Source: Bacillus mycoides (GTDB lineage: Bacteria; Bacillota; Bacilli; Bacillales; Bacillaceae_G). Taken from it: a DNA stretch of 64,000 nt. Below are positions 30,161 to 39,618 of the stretch, piece after piece. Within the stretch, counting starts at the first letter, position 1. Every line of letters starts with the position of its first letter. Location: the NCBI RefSeq assembly GCF_001757995.1, contig NZ_LXLV01000004.1, forward strand, positions 31,919 to 95,918, in the 5' to 3' direction. The notes under the pieces were generated by a model. That model did no database searches. It saw only the letters and a list, made by a program, of their open reading frames with translations, and had not been told where the DNA came from. A program made the translations under genes and the position numbers.

Positions 30161-31357
30161 ATGAGAAGTTTCATTATTGCATGGAAAGATTTAAAAATCC
30201 GTTTAATTGATCGGCGCGGATTTATGATGATGTTAATTATGCCACTTGTATTAACAGCCATTTTAGGTTCAGCATTAAGTAATGTATTTGATAGTGGCGG
30301 ACTACCAAAAACAGTAATTGGTTATTATCAAGAAGGAACGGATGAGTTTGCAGATGTCTTTCAAAAAGACGTATTGCAAGCTAAAGAAATAAAAGATGAT
30401 GTGAAAGTAAAGGTAGCTAATTCTCAGGAAGAGCTTGAAGATATGTTAAAGGAAAAGAAAATCGATGTAGGAATTATTATTCCAAATAAATGGAGCGAAC
30501 AAGTGCAAGATGGGAAATTAAAAGAACCAAAGGTGCTTATAGACCCATCCAAAGATATACAAGCGAAAATTGCTGAATCAATGATTCTTTCTTTTTCAGA
30601 ACGTGTTCAAACCGTCGCAGTAGCTACTCAAAGTGTTGTAACAGAATTAGCAAAATCTCAGCAGGGTGATGTGGCACAAGTTGCAAAAGAGGTAAGTGGA
30701 AGTCTACAGACGATAGCAACTGCAAGTGCGGATAACATCGAAAAAGGAACGGTAGGTAAAAAAACAGTTGCCGCGATGCAATATTATTCAGCTGCGATGT
30801 TAGTCATGTTTTTACTATATAACATAACAGTAGGTGCGAAATCAGTTGTAACAGAGCAAAGAACTGAGACATTAGCAAGATTGTTTAGTACACCAACGAG
30901 CACATTTTCAATTTTGTTTGGAAAATTCTTAGGAACATTACTATTTGCCTGTATACAATTTGGCGTGTTTATAGTTGCTACACGCTTTATGTTTCATGTG
31001 GAATGGGGAGAAGATGTGTCTCAAATAGTAGTATTGGGAATTTCGTATGCAATTTGTGTTTCCGGTTTATCAATGTTAATTGCGGCCTTTATCCGGGAGG
31101 AAAAAACGGCAGATTTAATGGGAGGAATCGGTATTCAAATACTAGCTATATTAGGGGGATCAATGTTACCGATTTACGTATTTCCCGATACACTTCAAAC
31201 AGTTGCGAATATTGCTCCGAATAAATGGGCGCTTACGAGCTTCTTAAATATTATGTCGGGAACATCTTGGGATGTGCTATTCCCTGTTATTTTAAGTTTA
31301 TGTAGTGCAGGAATTATCTCCGTTATGATTGGAACATTACGTTTACGTACGAGATAG
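30161..31357 (+). CDS. lnrM: ABC-2 exporter permease 1
   Basis: A 398-residue ABC-2 permease with an N-terminal helix (about 22-42), a large extracytoplasmic segment to about 210, and five C-terminal helices (about 215-390), the usual YhaP/YfiM topology. A conserved block Thr-Glu-Gln-Arg-Thr-Glu-Thr-Leu-Ala-Arg-Leu lies near residue 230. Start ATG 30161 has AAGGGGG upstream; an earlier ATG at 30155 would stop after two codons. It partners with the ATPase and the next permease as a heteromeric exporter, by analogy with LnrLMN. Confidence 0.88.
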   Translation: MRSFIIAWKDLKIRLIDRRGFMMMLIMPLVLTAILGSALSNVFDSGGLPKTVIGYYQEGTDEFADVFQKDVLQAKEIKDDVKVKVANSQEELEDMLKEKKIDVGIIIPNKWSEQVQDGKLKEPKVLIDPSKDIQAKIAESMILSFSERVQTVAVATQSVVTELAKSQQGDVAQVAKEVSGSLQTIATASADNIEKGTVGKKTVAAMQYYSAAMLVMFLLYNITVGAKSVVTEQRTETLARLFSTPTSTFSILFGKFLGTLLFACIQFGVFIVATRFMFHVEWGEDVSQIVVLGISYAICVSGLSMLIAAFIREEKTADLMGGIGIQILAILGGSMLPIYVFPDTLQTVANIAPNKWALTSFLNIMSGTSWDVLFPVILSLCSAGIISVMIGTLRLRTR

Positions 31358-31368
31358 GAGGGGAAATG

Positions 31369-32514
31369 ATGAAGAAGGTTTGGGCGCTTTGTTGGTTAGA
31401 ATTAAAACAAATTTTAATAAAGCCACAAAGTTATGTACTCATGTTTGGAATGCCTATTATTTTCACACTCATTTTCGGCGGACTTTTAGGTGGAAGTGGG
31501 AATGAGAAAGTAAATATTAGCTTAGTAGATGAAGATGGTTCTATATTATCTAGCAACTATTATGAGGAAATAAAGAAAAGTGACTTAATTTCTATAGAGA
31601 AGGTAACGTATAAGGAAGGGAAACAGAAGATTGAAAACAAAAAATCTTCCGGTATAGTTATCATTCCGAAAGACTTTCAAAAGAGTACGCTAGATAGAAA
31701 GATAGAAAATATCCAGTTTCAAGCAAGTGCTGATTTTACTGGTGGAACTTCTGTAGAGCGAGTATTGGCAAGTGCGTTAAAAAAGATGGAGATAGAAGTT
31801 AGTGCAGCAAGAGATTTTGAGAAGAAAAGTAACACTTCGTGGGAATCGACGTATAAAGAAATATATACAAAAGTAGAACCGGGTTCGCTTCAAAAAGAAT
31901 CAATTTTACATGATGAACAAAAGTTAAATAACGTTACAGGGCGAGCGGCTGGTTTTTCAATTCTATTCGTTATGATTGTCATGTTAAGTGCGACGGGAAC
32001 CATTTTGAAAGCTAGACAAATCGGTGTTTGGTCCCGTTTATTAGGAGCACCGGTTTCGAAAGTTCAAATACTAACTGGATATATCCTTTCTTTCTTTTTA
32101 ATAGGATGGATTCAATTTGGCGTTTTAATGATACTAACGCATTCATTATTTGATGTGCAGTGGGGAAATTTATTAGGGGTTATTATACTCGTTTCAGTAT
32201 TATTATTAGCAATCATCGGTTTAGCCTTATTATTAGCAAGTATCGTAAAAACAACAGAACAACAGTCTGCACTAGGTAATATTGTTGTGATTTCAACGTG
32301 CATGATCAGTGGTCTTTATTGGCCGGTCGAAATTGAACCAGTGTGGATGCAAACGGCAGCAAACTTTGTTCCGCAAACTTGGGCGATGCGTGGCTTTACG
32401 GAGTTAATTGTAAGGGGAGGTACATTAGCAGATATAGGAGGATATATTGGTATACTCATTTTATTTGCGGGAGTATTTTTCGTAATTGGTTTAACAAGAA
32501 TACGTTATGACTGA
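31369..32514 (+). CDS. lnrN: ABC-2 exporter permease 2
   Basis: A 381-residue ABC-2 permease with the same plan as its upstream neighbour: one N-terminal helix, a long extracytoplasmic part to about 190, then five helices ending Val-Ile-Gly-Leu-Thr-Arg-Ile-Arg. Two adjacent ATGs exist (31366, 31369); 31369 gives better spacing to AGGAGGGG. A strong terminator follows. Length fits B. subtilis LnrN (about 385). Last gene of the exporter unit. Confidence 0.88.
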   Translation: MKKVWALCWLELKQILIKPQSYVLMFGMPIIFTLIFGGLLGGSGNEKVNISLVDEDGSILSSNYYEEIKKSDLISIEKVTYKEGKQKIENKKSSGIVIIPKDFQKSTLDRKIENIQFQASADFTGGTSVERVLASALKKMEIEVSAARDFEKKSNTSWESTYKEIYTKVEPGSLQKESILHDEQKLNNVTGRAAGFSILFVMIVMLSATGTILKARQIGVWSRLLGAPVSKVQILTGYILSFFLIGWIQFGVLMILTHSLFDVQWGNLLGVIILVSVLLLAIIGLALLLASIVKTTEQQSALGNIVVISTCMISGLYWPVEIEPVWMQTAANFVPQTWAMRGFTELIVRGGTLADIGGYIGILILFAGVFFVIGLTRIRYD

Positions 32515-32567
32515 AAAAAGAAAGCAGAGTTCACAGCTTTACGCGCTGAACTCTGCTTTCTTTTTGT
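32515..32567. terminator. Bidirectional terminator overlapping the 65-aa membrane protein
   Basis: AAAGAAAGCAGAGTTCA pairs with TGAACTCTGCTTTCTTT around a 13-nt loop. The last codons and stop (32531-32533) of the minus-strand small gene are encoded in this hairpin. Confidence 0.9.
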
Positions 32568-32728
32568 GTGGCATCTTCTCTCGTTGAAATTATAATAGCG
32601 ATCCCGAGCATAATAAAAAAAGCTAAAAAGAGGACGAACTTTGGGAAGAAAGGGAATAGTAATAACGCCCCGACTATCATGAGTGTCAATAATACATAGT
32701 GCAGGACATATTGGAATAGGTTGTCCAT
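32531..32728 (-). CDS. Small membrane protein (65 aa)
   Basis: A 65-residue protein with two hydrophobic helices (about 11-28 and 29-48) and a charged C-terminal tail (Glu-Asp-Ala-Thr-Gln-Lys). ATG 32728 has AAGGGGGCG 7 nt upstream; the longer frame to 32821 has no ribosome site. It is a single gene, convergent with lnrN, and its last codons lie inside their shared terminator. I do not recognise a family. Confidence 0.7.
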   Translation of the reverse strand: MDNLFQYVLHYVLLTLMIVGALLLFPFFPKFVLFLAFFIMLGIAIIISTREDATQKESRVQRVKL

Positions 32729-32961
32729 ATTTTCGCCCCCTTCTTGGTAGTTAATTGTTATTATTCTATGCTGGGCTATTAGGTAATAGAAGGTGTTTTT
32801 TATTTTTTTGAGGGAAAACAATTAGCAAGGATTGACATAAATAGTGAAAAGGAATAATCTTGAAATTAATTCATACTATTTTTATAGGTAAAATAAAGAT
32901 AGTTACAGAAGGGCGTTATGTTACCACTTAATTAAAAAACAGGAAAGTAAGGGTGAGAATT

Positions 32962-34665
32962 ATGCGAAAGGTTTTTAAAGGGCTATTTGCTACGTTTCTT
33001 AGTACATCGGTTTTATTAGCAGGATGTGCTCAAGAAGAGACAAGTACAAATGAAGCAACAAAGATGCCGAAAGTAAAAGATGAGTTTATTAAAGCGAGTG
33101 ACAAAGCAAAAAGTCCAGCAAAGGCAAAAGAAAGAAAAGATACTTTTGTAATTGGAATGCCGAGCCCTGGTGGGATATTCCTTCCGCATTTTATGGAGAA
33201 TGGGTGGGATGGTAATATAACGCAAGCTATCTTTGCGCCTCTTGTTGGGCTGGATAAGGAAGGAAAACCAATCCCAATTCTAGCGAAGAAGTGGGATATT
33301 TCTCAGGATCAGCTTACATATACGTTCCATTTGAAAGATGATTTAAAGTTTAGCGATGGTTCGCCGTTAACAGCGGATGATGTAGCATTTACATTAACGT
33401 TACTACATGACCCGGCGTATAGCGGAGCAACTGACATAAGTCAAACAGCAATAAAGGGTGGGCAAGCATATAAGGAAGGAAAAGCAAGCTCTATTGAGGG
33501 GATTCAAGTAATCGATCCGAAAACAATTACGATTACAACTGAAAAGGTAAATGCCCAAACATTGTCGTTAATTGGTGGAGAAGTTATATCAAAAGCTTAT
33601 TACGGTAAAGAATATAAGCAAGGCAATTTAGAGTATTTAAAAGAATTATACGGAAAACCGATGGGAGCAGGAGCTTATAAACTAGATAAATATATTCCAG
33701 GTCAAGAAGTTCGATTTGTAGCGAATGAAAATTATTTTGAAGGTAAACCGAAGATTGAGCACTTTATTTATAAAATTACAAAAGGTGATACGAATTTGCA
33801 ACAATTTCAAGCGGGAGAAGTAGATTATGATGGTTTCACGACAAATGTGGAAACGATTGAGCAATTAAAAGAGCTAGGTTTCGCTAATATTAATGTGTAT
33901 ACAGGAAGTTCTTACGGCTATATTAAAATGAATTATAAGAAGCCATACTTTAAAGATAAACGTGTACGCCAAGCGTTTATTTACGGATTAGAACGCCAAA
34001 AGGTAATTGATACGTATTTCCAAGGATACGCTTCACTTGTCAATGTACCAATTACACCAGCCTCTTGGGCGTATACAGAAGAAGGGATTAATAAATACGA
34101 ATATAATTTAGAAAAAGCAAAGAAATTACTTGATGAAGCTGGATGGAAAGCTGGGTCAGATGGTATTCGTGAAAAAGATGGCCAAAAATTGAAGGTAAGT
34201 TATTTTACTTCTTCTGCAAGTAAAATCAACGATGTGATGATCCCCGTTATGAAAGAGGATTATAAAAAGATTGGGGTAGATTTCAACCCTGAATACATGG
34301 ACTTTAATACGATGATTTCCAAGGTAATTAAAGGAGATTATGATTTAGCGATGGTCTCCACACCGATGATTGATGATCCGAGCGGAACAATTGAGGAGTT
34401 TGTTTCGACAAGTAAGCGTAATTATGATGGATATTATAATCCGAAGGTAGATGAATTAGCTAAGCAGGCACTAGAAACATTGGATATTGAAAAACGAAAA
34501 GAAATCTATAAAAAACTATATCAAGAGTTAAGTGAAGATCCACCTGTTATCTTCTTAAACAATAGTAAAGTCGTGTCTGCACATAATGCGCGAATCCAAG
34601 GATTACAAGAAGACAACTACAACGGTATTTTGTTAAGTTTACCTAAATTAAAGATTGATCAATAA
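32962..34665 (+). CDS. oppA: Oligopeptide-binding lipoprotein, paralogue 3
   Basis: A 567-residue SBP_bac_5 lipoprotein with a signal peptide (Met-Arg-Lys-Val-Phe) ending in Val-Leu-Leu-Ala-Gly-Cys. The binding-protein core has Ser-Asp-Gly-Ser-Pro-Leu-Thr-Ala-Asp-Asp-Val near residue 135. It is more closely related to the next gene (34905) than to the 0-4 kb pair. ATG 32962 is chosen for its spacing to AAGGGTGAG; GTG 32953 in the same frame is possible. It leads the oppBCDF region but is separated from the next gene by 239 bp with a large hairpin. It would bind peptides for that transporter. Confidence 0.92.
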   Translation: MRKVFKGLFATFLSTSVLLAGCAQEETSTNEATKMPKVKDEFIKASDKAKSPAKAKERKDTFVIGMPSPGGIFLPHFMENGWDGNITQAIFAPLVGLDKEGKPIPILAKKWDISQDQLTYTFHLKDDLKFSDGSPLTADDVAFTLTLLHDPAYSGATDISQTAIKGGQAYKEGKASSIEGIQVIDPKTITITTEKVNAQTLSLIGGEVISKAYYGKEYKQGNLEYLKELYGKPMGAGAYKLDKYIPGQEVRFVANENYFEGKPKIEHFIYKITKGDTNLQQFQAGEVDYDGFTTNVETIEQLKELGFANINVYTGSSYGYIKMNYKKPYFKDKRVRQAFIYGLERQKVIDTYFQGYASLVNVPITPASWAYTEEGINKYEYNLEKAKKLLDEAGWKAGSDGIREKDGQKLKVSYFTSSASKINDVMIPVMKEDYKKIGVDFNPEYMDFNTMISKVIKGDYDLAMVSTPMIDDPSGTIEEFVSTSKRNYDGYYNPKVDELAKQALETLDIEKRKEIYKKLYQELSEDPPVIFLNNSKVVSAHNARIQGLQEDNYNGILLSLPKLKIDQ

Positions 34666-34749
34666 TTTCGAAAGAATTCTTAAAATATTTATATAGAAAG
34701 AATTGACAAAATATATTGAAAGATATAAGCTAATAACCATAAAGTCTAC

Positions 34750-34818
34750 CGGAAAGGTCGGAATAAGATTGTTACCCCTCAAAAACATCTTTATTTACGT
34801 TCAAAACCGACTTTTCCG
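34750..34818 (+). promoter_or_regulatory. Large inverted repeat in the leader of oppA paralogue 4
   Basis: CGGAAAGGTCGG (34750-34761) pairs with CCGACTTTTCCG (34807-34818) with one G.U pair. An inner AATAAGAT/ATCTTTATT match extends the stem. There is no T-run, so it is not a simple terminator. No known riboswitch was recognised; function unassigned. Confidence 0.5.
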
Positions 34819-34904
34819 ATTGGCTATAAATGTTGCTGTGGGAGGCATACATAAGGCAAGCGGTTCATAAAGTGTAATTATTAAAAAAAGTTAGGGTGGG
34901 GACA

Positions 34905-36632
34905 ATGAAGAAAAAGACAAAAAAATGGGCTGGTGTATTTTCAGTATTATTGAGTAGTTCGCTTGTGTTATCTGCTTGTGGGGGACAGGAGGATACGGCT
35001 TCTACAGAACCGGTTAAACAGCAAGATTTAAAAAATATAAAAATTGAAAAGATTGCTGCTACAGATAAGACGAAAGTGCCTGACAAAGCAAAAAGTCGAA
35101 AAGACACGTTAGTTGTTGGGATTAGTAAACCAGGTGGTGTCTTTTTACCATACTTCCAGCAAAATGGTTGGGATGGAAACGTAACTTCTGTTATTTTTGC
35201 ATCTCTTGTATCGACAGATAAACAAGGAAAACCAACTCCAGAATTAGCTGAGAAGTGGGATGTTTCCTCTGATCAGTTAACATATACATTCCATTTACGT
35301 AAAGATTTAAAATTTAGTGATGGTTCGCCATTAACAGCGGATGATGTAGCATTCACATTGACGCTTTTACATGATAAGGCATATGAGGGTGAAATGGATA
35401 TTTCTCAATATGTTGTTAAAGGTGGGAAAGAATATAAAGAAGGTAAAGCAACTTCTATTGAAGGAATTCAAGTTGTTGATCCGCAGACAATTAAAGTTAC
35501 GACTGAAAAAGTTAATTCCCAGACACTAACTGCTTTAGGTGGACCAGTGTTATCAAAAGCTTATTATGGAAAAGACTATAAACAAAATACAAGTTTAGAT
35601 TATTTAAAAGAGTTATATGGAAAACCGATAGCTGCGGGCCCATATAAATTTGAAAAGTATATTCCTGGTCAAGAGGTTCGATTTGTAGCAAATGAAAATT
35701 ATTATGCAGGTAAACCGAAAATTCCAAACTTCATTTATAAAATTACTGCTGGTGATACAAAACTACAATTGTTCCAAACAGGCGAGGTTGACTATACTGG
35801 CCTAGGTACTGGTGATGAAGTTCTTGAACAAGCGAAAGGTTTACAATTCGCGAATATTCAAATCGAAACAGCTGCATCATTTAGTTATATTTATATGAAT
35901 AATAATAAGCCGTACTTAAAGGATAAAAAGGTTCGCCAAGCACTTATTTATGGATTAGATCGCAAAAAGTATGTTGATACAGCATTAAAAGGGTACGGTA
36001 CAGTGGCTAATGTACCAATCCATCCAACTTCTTGGGCTTATACGGAAGAAGGAGTTAATAAATATGAATACGATAAAGAAAAAGCGAAAAAATTATTAGA
36101 TGAAGCAGGGTGGAAAGTTGGTTCGGATGGAATTCGTGAAAAAGATGGTCAAAAATTAAAGCTTTCTTATTTCGGCCCAAGTTCGGCTAAGGATAGTGAT
36201 TTATTAATTCCAATTGCAAAAGAGAATTATAAAGAGATAGGTGTAGAATTTAATCCTGAATTTATGGACTTTAATACTATGCTTTCGAAGGTAAATAAAG
36301 GTGATTATGATTTAGCTTCTGTTGCTACACCGATTACAACTGATCCGAGTGAAACTGCAGGTGAATATTTATCTGGTGTTAATAAGGAGAGTCTTGGTTA
36401 TAAAAATGCAAAAGTAGATGAGTTAATTAAAAAAGGTATTGAGACAGTTGATATTGAGAAACGTAAACCTATTTACAAAGAATTGTATAAAGAATTAAGT
36501 GATGATCCACCAGTAATTCTATTAAACTACCGTAGAACAATTACAGGATACAACGGGAATATAAAAGGAATTGACCCTGAAAAATACAATAGTATTAGTT
36601 CAAACTTACCAGTATTATCTATTGAAAAATAA
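34905..36632 (+). CDS. oppA: Oligopeptide-binding lipoprotein, paralogue 4
   Basis: A 575-residue SBP_bac_5 lipoprotein. The signal peptide (Met-Lys-Lys-Lys-Thr-Lys-Lys) ends in Val-Leu-Ser-Ala-Cys. It shares long blocks with paralogue 3, including Gly-Ser-Pro-Leu-Thr-Ala-Asp-Asp-Val-Ala and Pro-Thr-Ser-Trp-Ala-Tyr-Thr-Glu-Glu-Gly. ATG 34905 follows AGGGTGGGG. A very strong hairpin separates it from oppB, which would keep the binding protein in excess over the permease, as usual in Opp operons. It is the most likely cognate receptor for the adjacent oppBCDF transporter. Confidence 0.93.
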   Translation: MKKKTKKWAGVFSVLLSSSLVLSACGGQEDTASTEPVKQQDLKNIKIEKIAATDKTKVPDKAKSRKDTLVVGISKPGGVFLPYFQQNGWDGNVTSVIFASLVSTDKQGKPTPELAEKWDVSSDQLTYTFHLRKDLKFSDGSPLTADDVAFTLTLLHDKAYEGEMDISQYVVKGGKEYKEGKATSIEGIQVVDPQTIKVTTEKVNSQTLTALGGPVLSKAYYGKDYKQNTSLDYLKELYGKPIAAGPYKFEKYIPGQEVRFVANENYYAGKPKIPNFIYKITAGDTKLQLFQTGEVDYTGLGTGDEVLEQAKGLQFANIQIETAASFSYIYMNNNKPYLKDKKVRQALIYGLDRKKYVDTALKGYGTVANVPIHPTSWAYTEEGVNKYEYDKEKAKKLLDEAGWKVGSDGIREKDGQKLKLSYFGPSSAKDSDLLIPIAKENYKEIGVEFNPEFMDFNTMLSKVNKGDYDLASVATPITTDPSETAGEYLSGVNKESLGYKNAKVDELIKKGIETVDIEKRKPIYKELYKELSDDPPVILLNYRRTITGYNGNIKGIDPEKYNSISSNLPVLSIEK

Positions 36633-36648
36633 CGATAAGAATGTATAA

Positions 36649-36712
36649 GTAGAAGACATTTTTTCATTCGGCAAGTAGTGTGCCGTTTTGAAAAAATGTT
36701 CTTCTATTTTAA
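36649..36712 (+). terminator. Stem-loop between oppA and oppB
   Basis: TAGAAGACATTTTTTCA and TGAAAAAATGTTCTTCTA pair around an inner CGGCA/TGCCG stem, followed by TTTTAAGC. It may act as a partial terminator or RNA-stabilising stem that sets the binding-protein to permease ratio. Confidence 0.75.
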
Positions 36713-36735
36713 GCATAAGATTGGAGAGAAAAAGG

Positions 36736-37692
36736 GTGAAAACATATATCATTCGTAGGGTGTTACAAATGATTCCTACACTGTTGGGTACGTCAGTTAT
36801 TATCTTTTTTTTATTCGCGCTTCTTCCGGGTGACTATATTGATTCAAATCCAAAGATTACACCGCAAAGAGCTGAGGAACTTAGAGAGCTATATGGTTTA
36901 AATAAACCAATTGTTGAGCGTTACTTTCATTGGTTAGGTAATGCATTGCAGGGTGACTTTGGTTTTTCACTTCAATATCAAGAACCTGTAACATCATTAT
37001 TAAATAAATTCATATGGAATTCGTTTATTGTTGCGATCATTGCATTGTTCTTTATTTGGCTAATTGCACTTATTATCGGTGTGTTTTCAGCGACAAAGCA
37101 ACATTCCTTATTCGATAAGCTTGTAACAATTGGTGTCTTTGCAGCGATGTCGTTCCCTTCATTCTTTATCGGTTTGTTTTTAATTAAAGTGTTTGCGGTT
37201 GACTTTAAGTTATTACCGATAGGCGGGATGATTGATGTTGGTAGTAATTCGACTGGGCTTGCTTACGTAATAGAAGTTTCAAAGCATATGGTTTTACCAG
37301 TGTTTATTTTAACTCTTCTTGGAGTAGGCTCACTAACTCGCTATTTTAGAACGAGTATGTTAGAAGTTGTACGGCAAGATTACATTCGAACGGCTAGAGC
37401 AAAAGGTTTAAAGGAGAAGACCGTTATTTATAAACATGCATTAAAAAATGCAATTTTACCGGCTATTACATTGCTTGCATTTGAGTTACCGGGATTGTTT
37501 TCAGGGGCAATTATTATTGAACAAATTTTCAATTGGCCTGGCATCGGTAATATTCAATTAGAGGCACTTAGTTTCCGTGATTATACAGTATTAATGGCAT
37601 TTACGATGTTTCTTTCTTGTTTGACAATTTTTTCGAATTTTTTAGCGGATGTTGTATATGCAGTTGTTGATCCACGTATTCGGTTGAAGTAA
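36736..37692 (+). CDS. oppB: Peptide ABC transporter permease (OppB/DppB)
   Basis: A 318-residue permease with six helices. The first is at the N-terminus (Tyr-Ile-Ile-Arg-Arg-Val-Leu-Gln-Met-Ile-Pro), and the EAA loop lies near residues 220-245 (Ala-Lys-Gly-Leu-Lys-Glu-Lys). GTG 36736 is chosen: GGAG lies 9 nt upstream and the family start Met-Lys-Thr-Tyr-Ile-Ile-Arg-Arg fits. The ATG at 36688 falls inside the stem-loop and adds a basic extension. First of four genes oppBCDF with gaps of 11, 10 and -4 bp. Confidence 0.92.
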   Translation: MKTYIIRRVLQMIPTLLGTSVIIFFLFALLPGDYIDSNPKITPQRAEELRELYGLNKPIVERYFHWLGNALQGDFGFSLQYQEPVTSLLNKFIWNSFIVAIIALFFIWLIALIIGVFSATKQHSLFDKLVTIGVFAAMSFPSFFIGLFLIKVFAVDFKLLPIGGMIDVGSNSTGLAYVIEVSKHMVLPVFILTLLGVGSLTRYFRTSMLEVVRQDYIRTARAKGLKEKTVIYKHALKNAILPAITLLAFELPGLFSGAIIIEQIFNWPGIGNIQLEALSFRDYTVLMAFTMFLSCLTIFSNFLADVVYAVVDPRIRLK

Positions 37693-37703
37693 GGGGGAAA
37701 GAG

Positions 37704-38627
37704 ATGGAAACTGTTACAGCAATTTCAGAGAAAAAAGCAAAAAAGAAAAGACGGAATGAATCATCGCCGTGGAGGCAAGCTTTTAAAAGGATAAAGAAAA
37801 ATAAAATGGCACTTATAGGATTTTATGCATTAGTTTTTATGTTTTTATTTTGTTTTATCGGTCCATTCTTTTCACCATATGCATCAGGAAAAATACAAGT
37901 TACGCTAATTACCAAGCCACCTAGTTTTTCTCATTGGCTTGGTACGGATCAATTAGGACGGGATATTTTAACGAGGCTTATGCAAGCAGGACGAATTTCA
38001 TTAACAATTGGCTTAGCTTCAATGGTTTTATCAGTAATATTAGGAGCTTTATTAGGAGCTATTGCAGGTTTTTACCGAGGTATCGTTGACAATATTATAA
38101 TGCGTTTTGCAGATGTTTTAATGTCGATGCCAGGATTACCTTTACTTATTATAATGGGAGCTATTTTATCAGAATGGAAAGTACCATCTGATTACCGTCT
38201 TTATGTCATCATGATTATTTTAAGTTTAGTAGGTTGGCCAGGACTTGCACGTCTCGTACGAGGTCAAATTTTATCACTTCGAGAACAATCGTTTATGCAA
38301 GCTGCTGATGTGCTCGGGATAAAAGATTATCGGAAAATTGTATATCATTTAATCCCAAATGTTTTGCCGATATTAATTGTTGTATCAACATTAGGTGTTG
38401 CTGGCTCTATTTTAGGAGAGTCTGCACTAAGTTACCTAGGCCTTGGTGTCGTTCCACCTACACCATCGTGGGGGAATATGATTAGTGCAGCCAACTCATT
38501 AATCGATTTCCAAAAGCGTCCGTGGTTATGGATTCCGCCCGGGTTTGCAATCTTTATAACAGTTGTATCCATTAATTTACTTGGCGATGCACTTCGTGAT
38601 GCATTAGATCCAAAGATGAAGCGGTAG
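37704..38627 (+). CDS. oppC: Peptide ABC transporter permease (OppC/DppC)
   Basis: A 307-residue permease with a cytoplasmic N-terminal stretch (about 40 residues, Lys/Arg-rich, Ser-Pro-Trp-Arg-Gln-Ala-Phe) and six helices. The EAA loop is near 200-220 (Ala-Ala-Asp-Val-Leu-Gly-Ile-Lys-Asp-Tyr). The conserved Gly-Thr-Asp-x-Leu-Gly-Arg-Asp is near residue 80. It partners with OppB to form the membrane channel. ATG 37704 follows AAGGGGGAAAG. Confidence 0.93.
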   Translation: METVTAISEKKAKKKRRNESSPWRQAFKRIKKNKMALIGFYALVFMFLFCFIGPFFSPYASGKIQVTLITKPPSFSHWLGTDQLGRDILTRLMQAGRISLTIGLASMVLSVILGALLGAIAGFYRGIVDNIIMRFADVLMSMPGLPLLIIMGAILSEWKVPSDYRLYVIMIILSLVGWPGLARLVRGQILSLREQSFMQAADVLGIKDYRKIVYHLIPNVLPILIVVSTLGVAGSILGESALSYLGLGVVPPTPSWGNMISAANSLIDFQKRPWLWIPPGFAIFITVVSINLLGDALRDALDPKMKR

Positions 38628-38637
38628 GTGAGAAAGC

Positions 38638-39618
38638 ATGAGTAAAGCAGTAGTAGAGCTAAAAGATTTACAAACACACTTTCAGACGGAAGAAGGTACA
38701 GTAAAGGCTGTCAATCATGTTAGCTTTTCAGTTCGAGAAGGTGAAACAGTTTGTGTAGTAGGCGAATCGGGTTGTGGGAAAAGTGTAACGGCTTTATCTA
38801 TTATGGGACTTATTGCTGAATCTGGCGGTATCGTTGGTGGTGATATTCTTTATGAAGGAAAGAGTCTTTTAGGAATGAAAGAGAAAGAGCTTCGTAGTTT
38901 AAGAGGAAATGATATCGCGATGATTTTCCAGGAACCGATGACATCGCTTAATCCGGTCTTTACTGTTGGAGAGCAAATTGTTGAGACATTAAGAGAGCAT
39001 GAACTACTTAGCAAAAACGAAGCATACAAAAAAGCAATTGAATTAATTCGTAAAGTTGGTATTGCTCGTGCTGATGAAATTGTCCATTCTTATCCGCACG
39101 AACTAAGTGGTGGCATGTTACAACGTATTATGATTGCTGTTGCACTTAGTTGTAATCCAAAGTTATTAATTGCAGATGAACCGACAACAGCTCTGGACGT
39201 TACGATTCAAGCGCAAATATTGGACTTACTAAGACAAGTAAAAGAGGAATTTAAAACGTCCATTTTATTAATTACACATGATCTAGGTGTTGTAGCGGAA
39301 ATGGCCGATTACGTTGTCGTTATGTATGGTGGGAAAGTTATTGAAGAGGCACCGGTACTAGAGATATTTCAAAATCCGAAACATCCATATACGCAAGGGT
39401 TGCTAAAATCAAAACCAGTAATGGGGAAACGAACAGATAAACTTTATTCTATTCCAGGGCAAGTTCCAAATTTAGTTGGCTTAGATGAGTTTTGCTACTT
39501 TAGTGGTCGCTGTGAACATTGCATGGAAATATGCAAAAATGAAGCGCCAAATCTTAATGTGCATAACGAGGATCATAAAGTAGCTTGTTGGTTATATGAG
39601 GAGCGTGCTGGGCAATGA
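38638..39618 (+). CDS. oppD: Peptide ABC transporter ATPase (OppD/DppD)
   Basis: A 326-residue ATPase with Walker A Gly-Glu-Ser-Gly-Cys-Gly-Lys-Ser near 40, signature Leu-Ser-Gly-Gly-Met-Leu-Gln-Arg near 156, Walker B Leu-Ile-Ala-Asp-Glu-Pro-Thr near 176, and the C-terminal oligopeptide-type extension with four Cys residues ([10 protein letters not shown]), which in relatives binds an iron-sulphur cluster. The stop overlaps the oppF start by 4 bp. Confidence 0.94.
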   Translation: MSKAVVELKDLQTHFQTEEGTVKAVNHVSFSVREGETVCVVGESGCGKSVTALSIMGLIAESGGIVGGDILYEGKSLLGMKEKELRSLRGNDIAMIFQEPMTSLNPVFTVGEQIVETLREHELLSKNEAYKKAIELIRKVGIARADEIVHSYPHELSGGMLQRIMIAVALSCNPKLLIADEPTTALDVTIQAQILDLLRQVKEEFKTSILLITHDLGVVAEMADYVVVMYGGKVIEEAPVLEIFQNPKHPYTQGLLKSKPVMGKRTDKLYSIPGQVPNLVGLDEFCYFSGRCEHCMEICKNEAPNLNVHNEDHKVACWLYEERAGQ

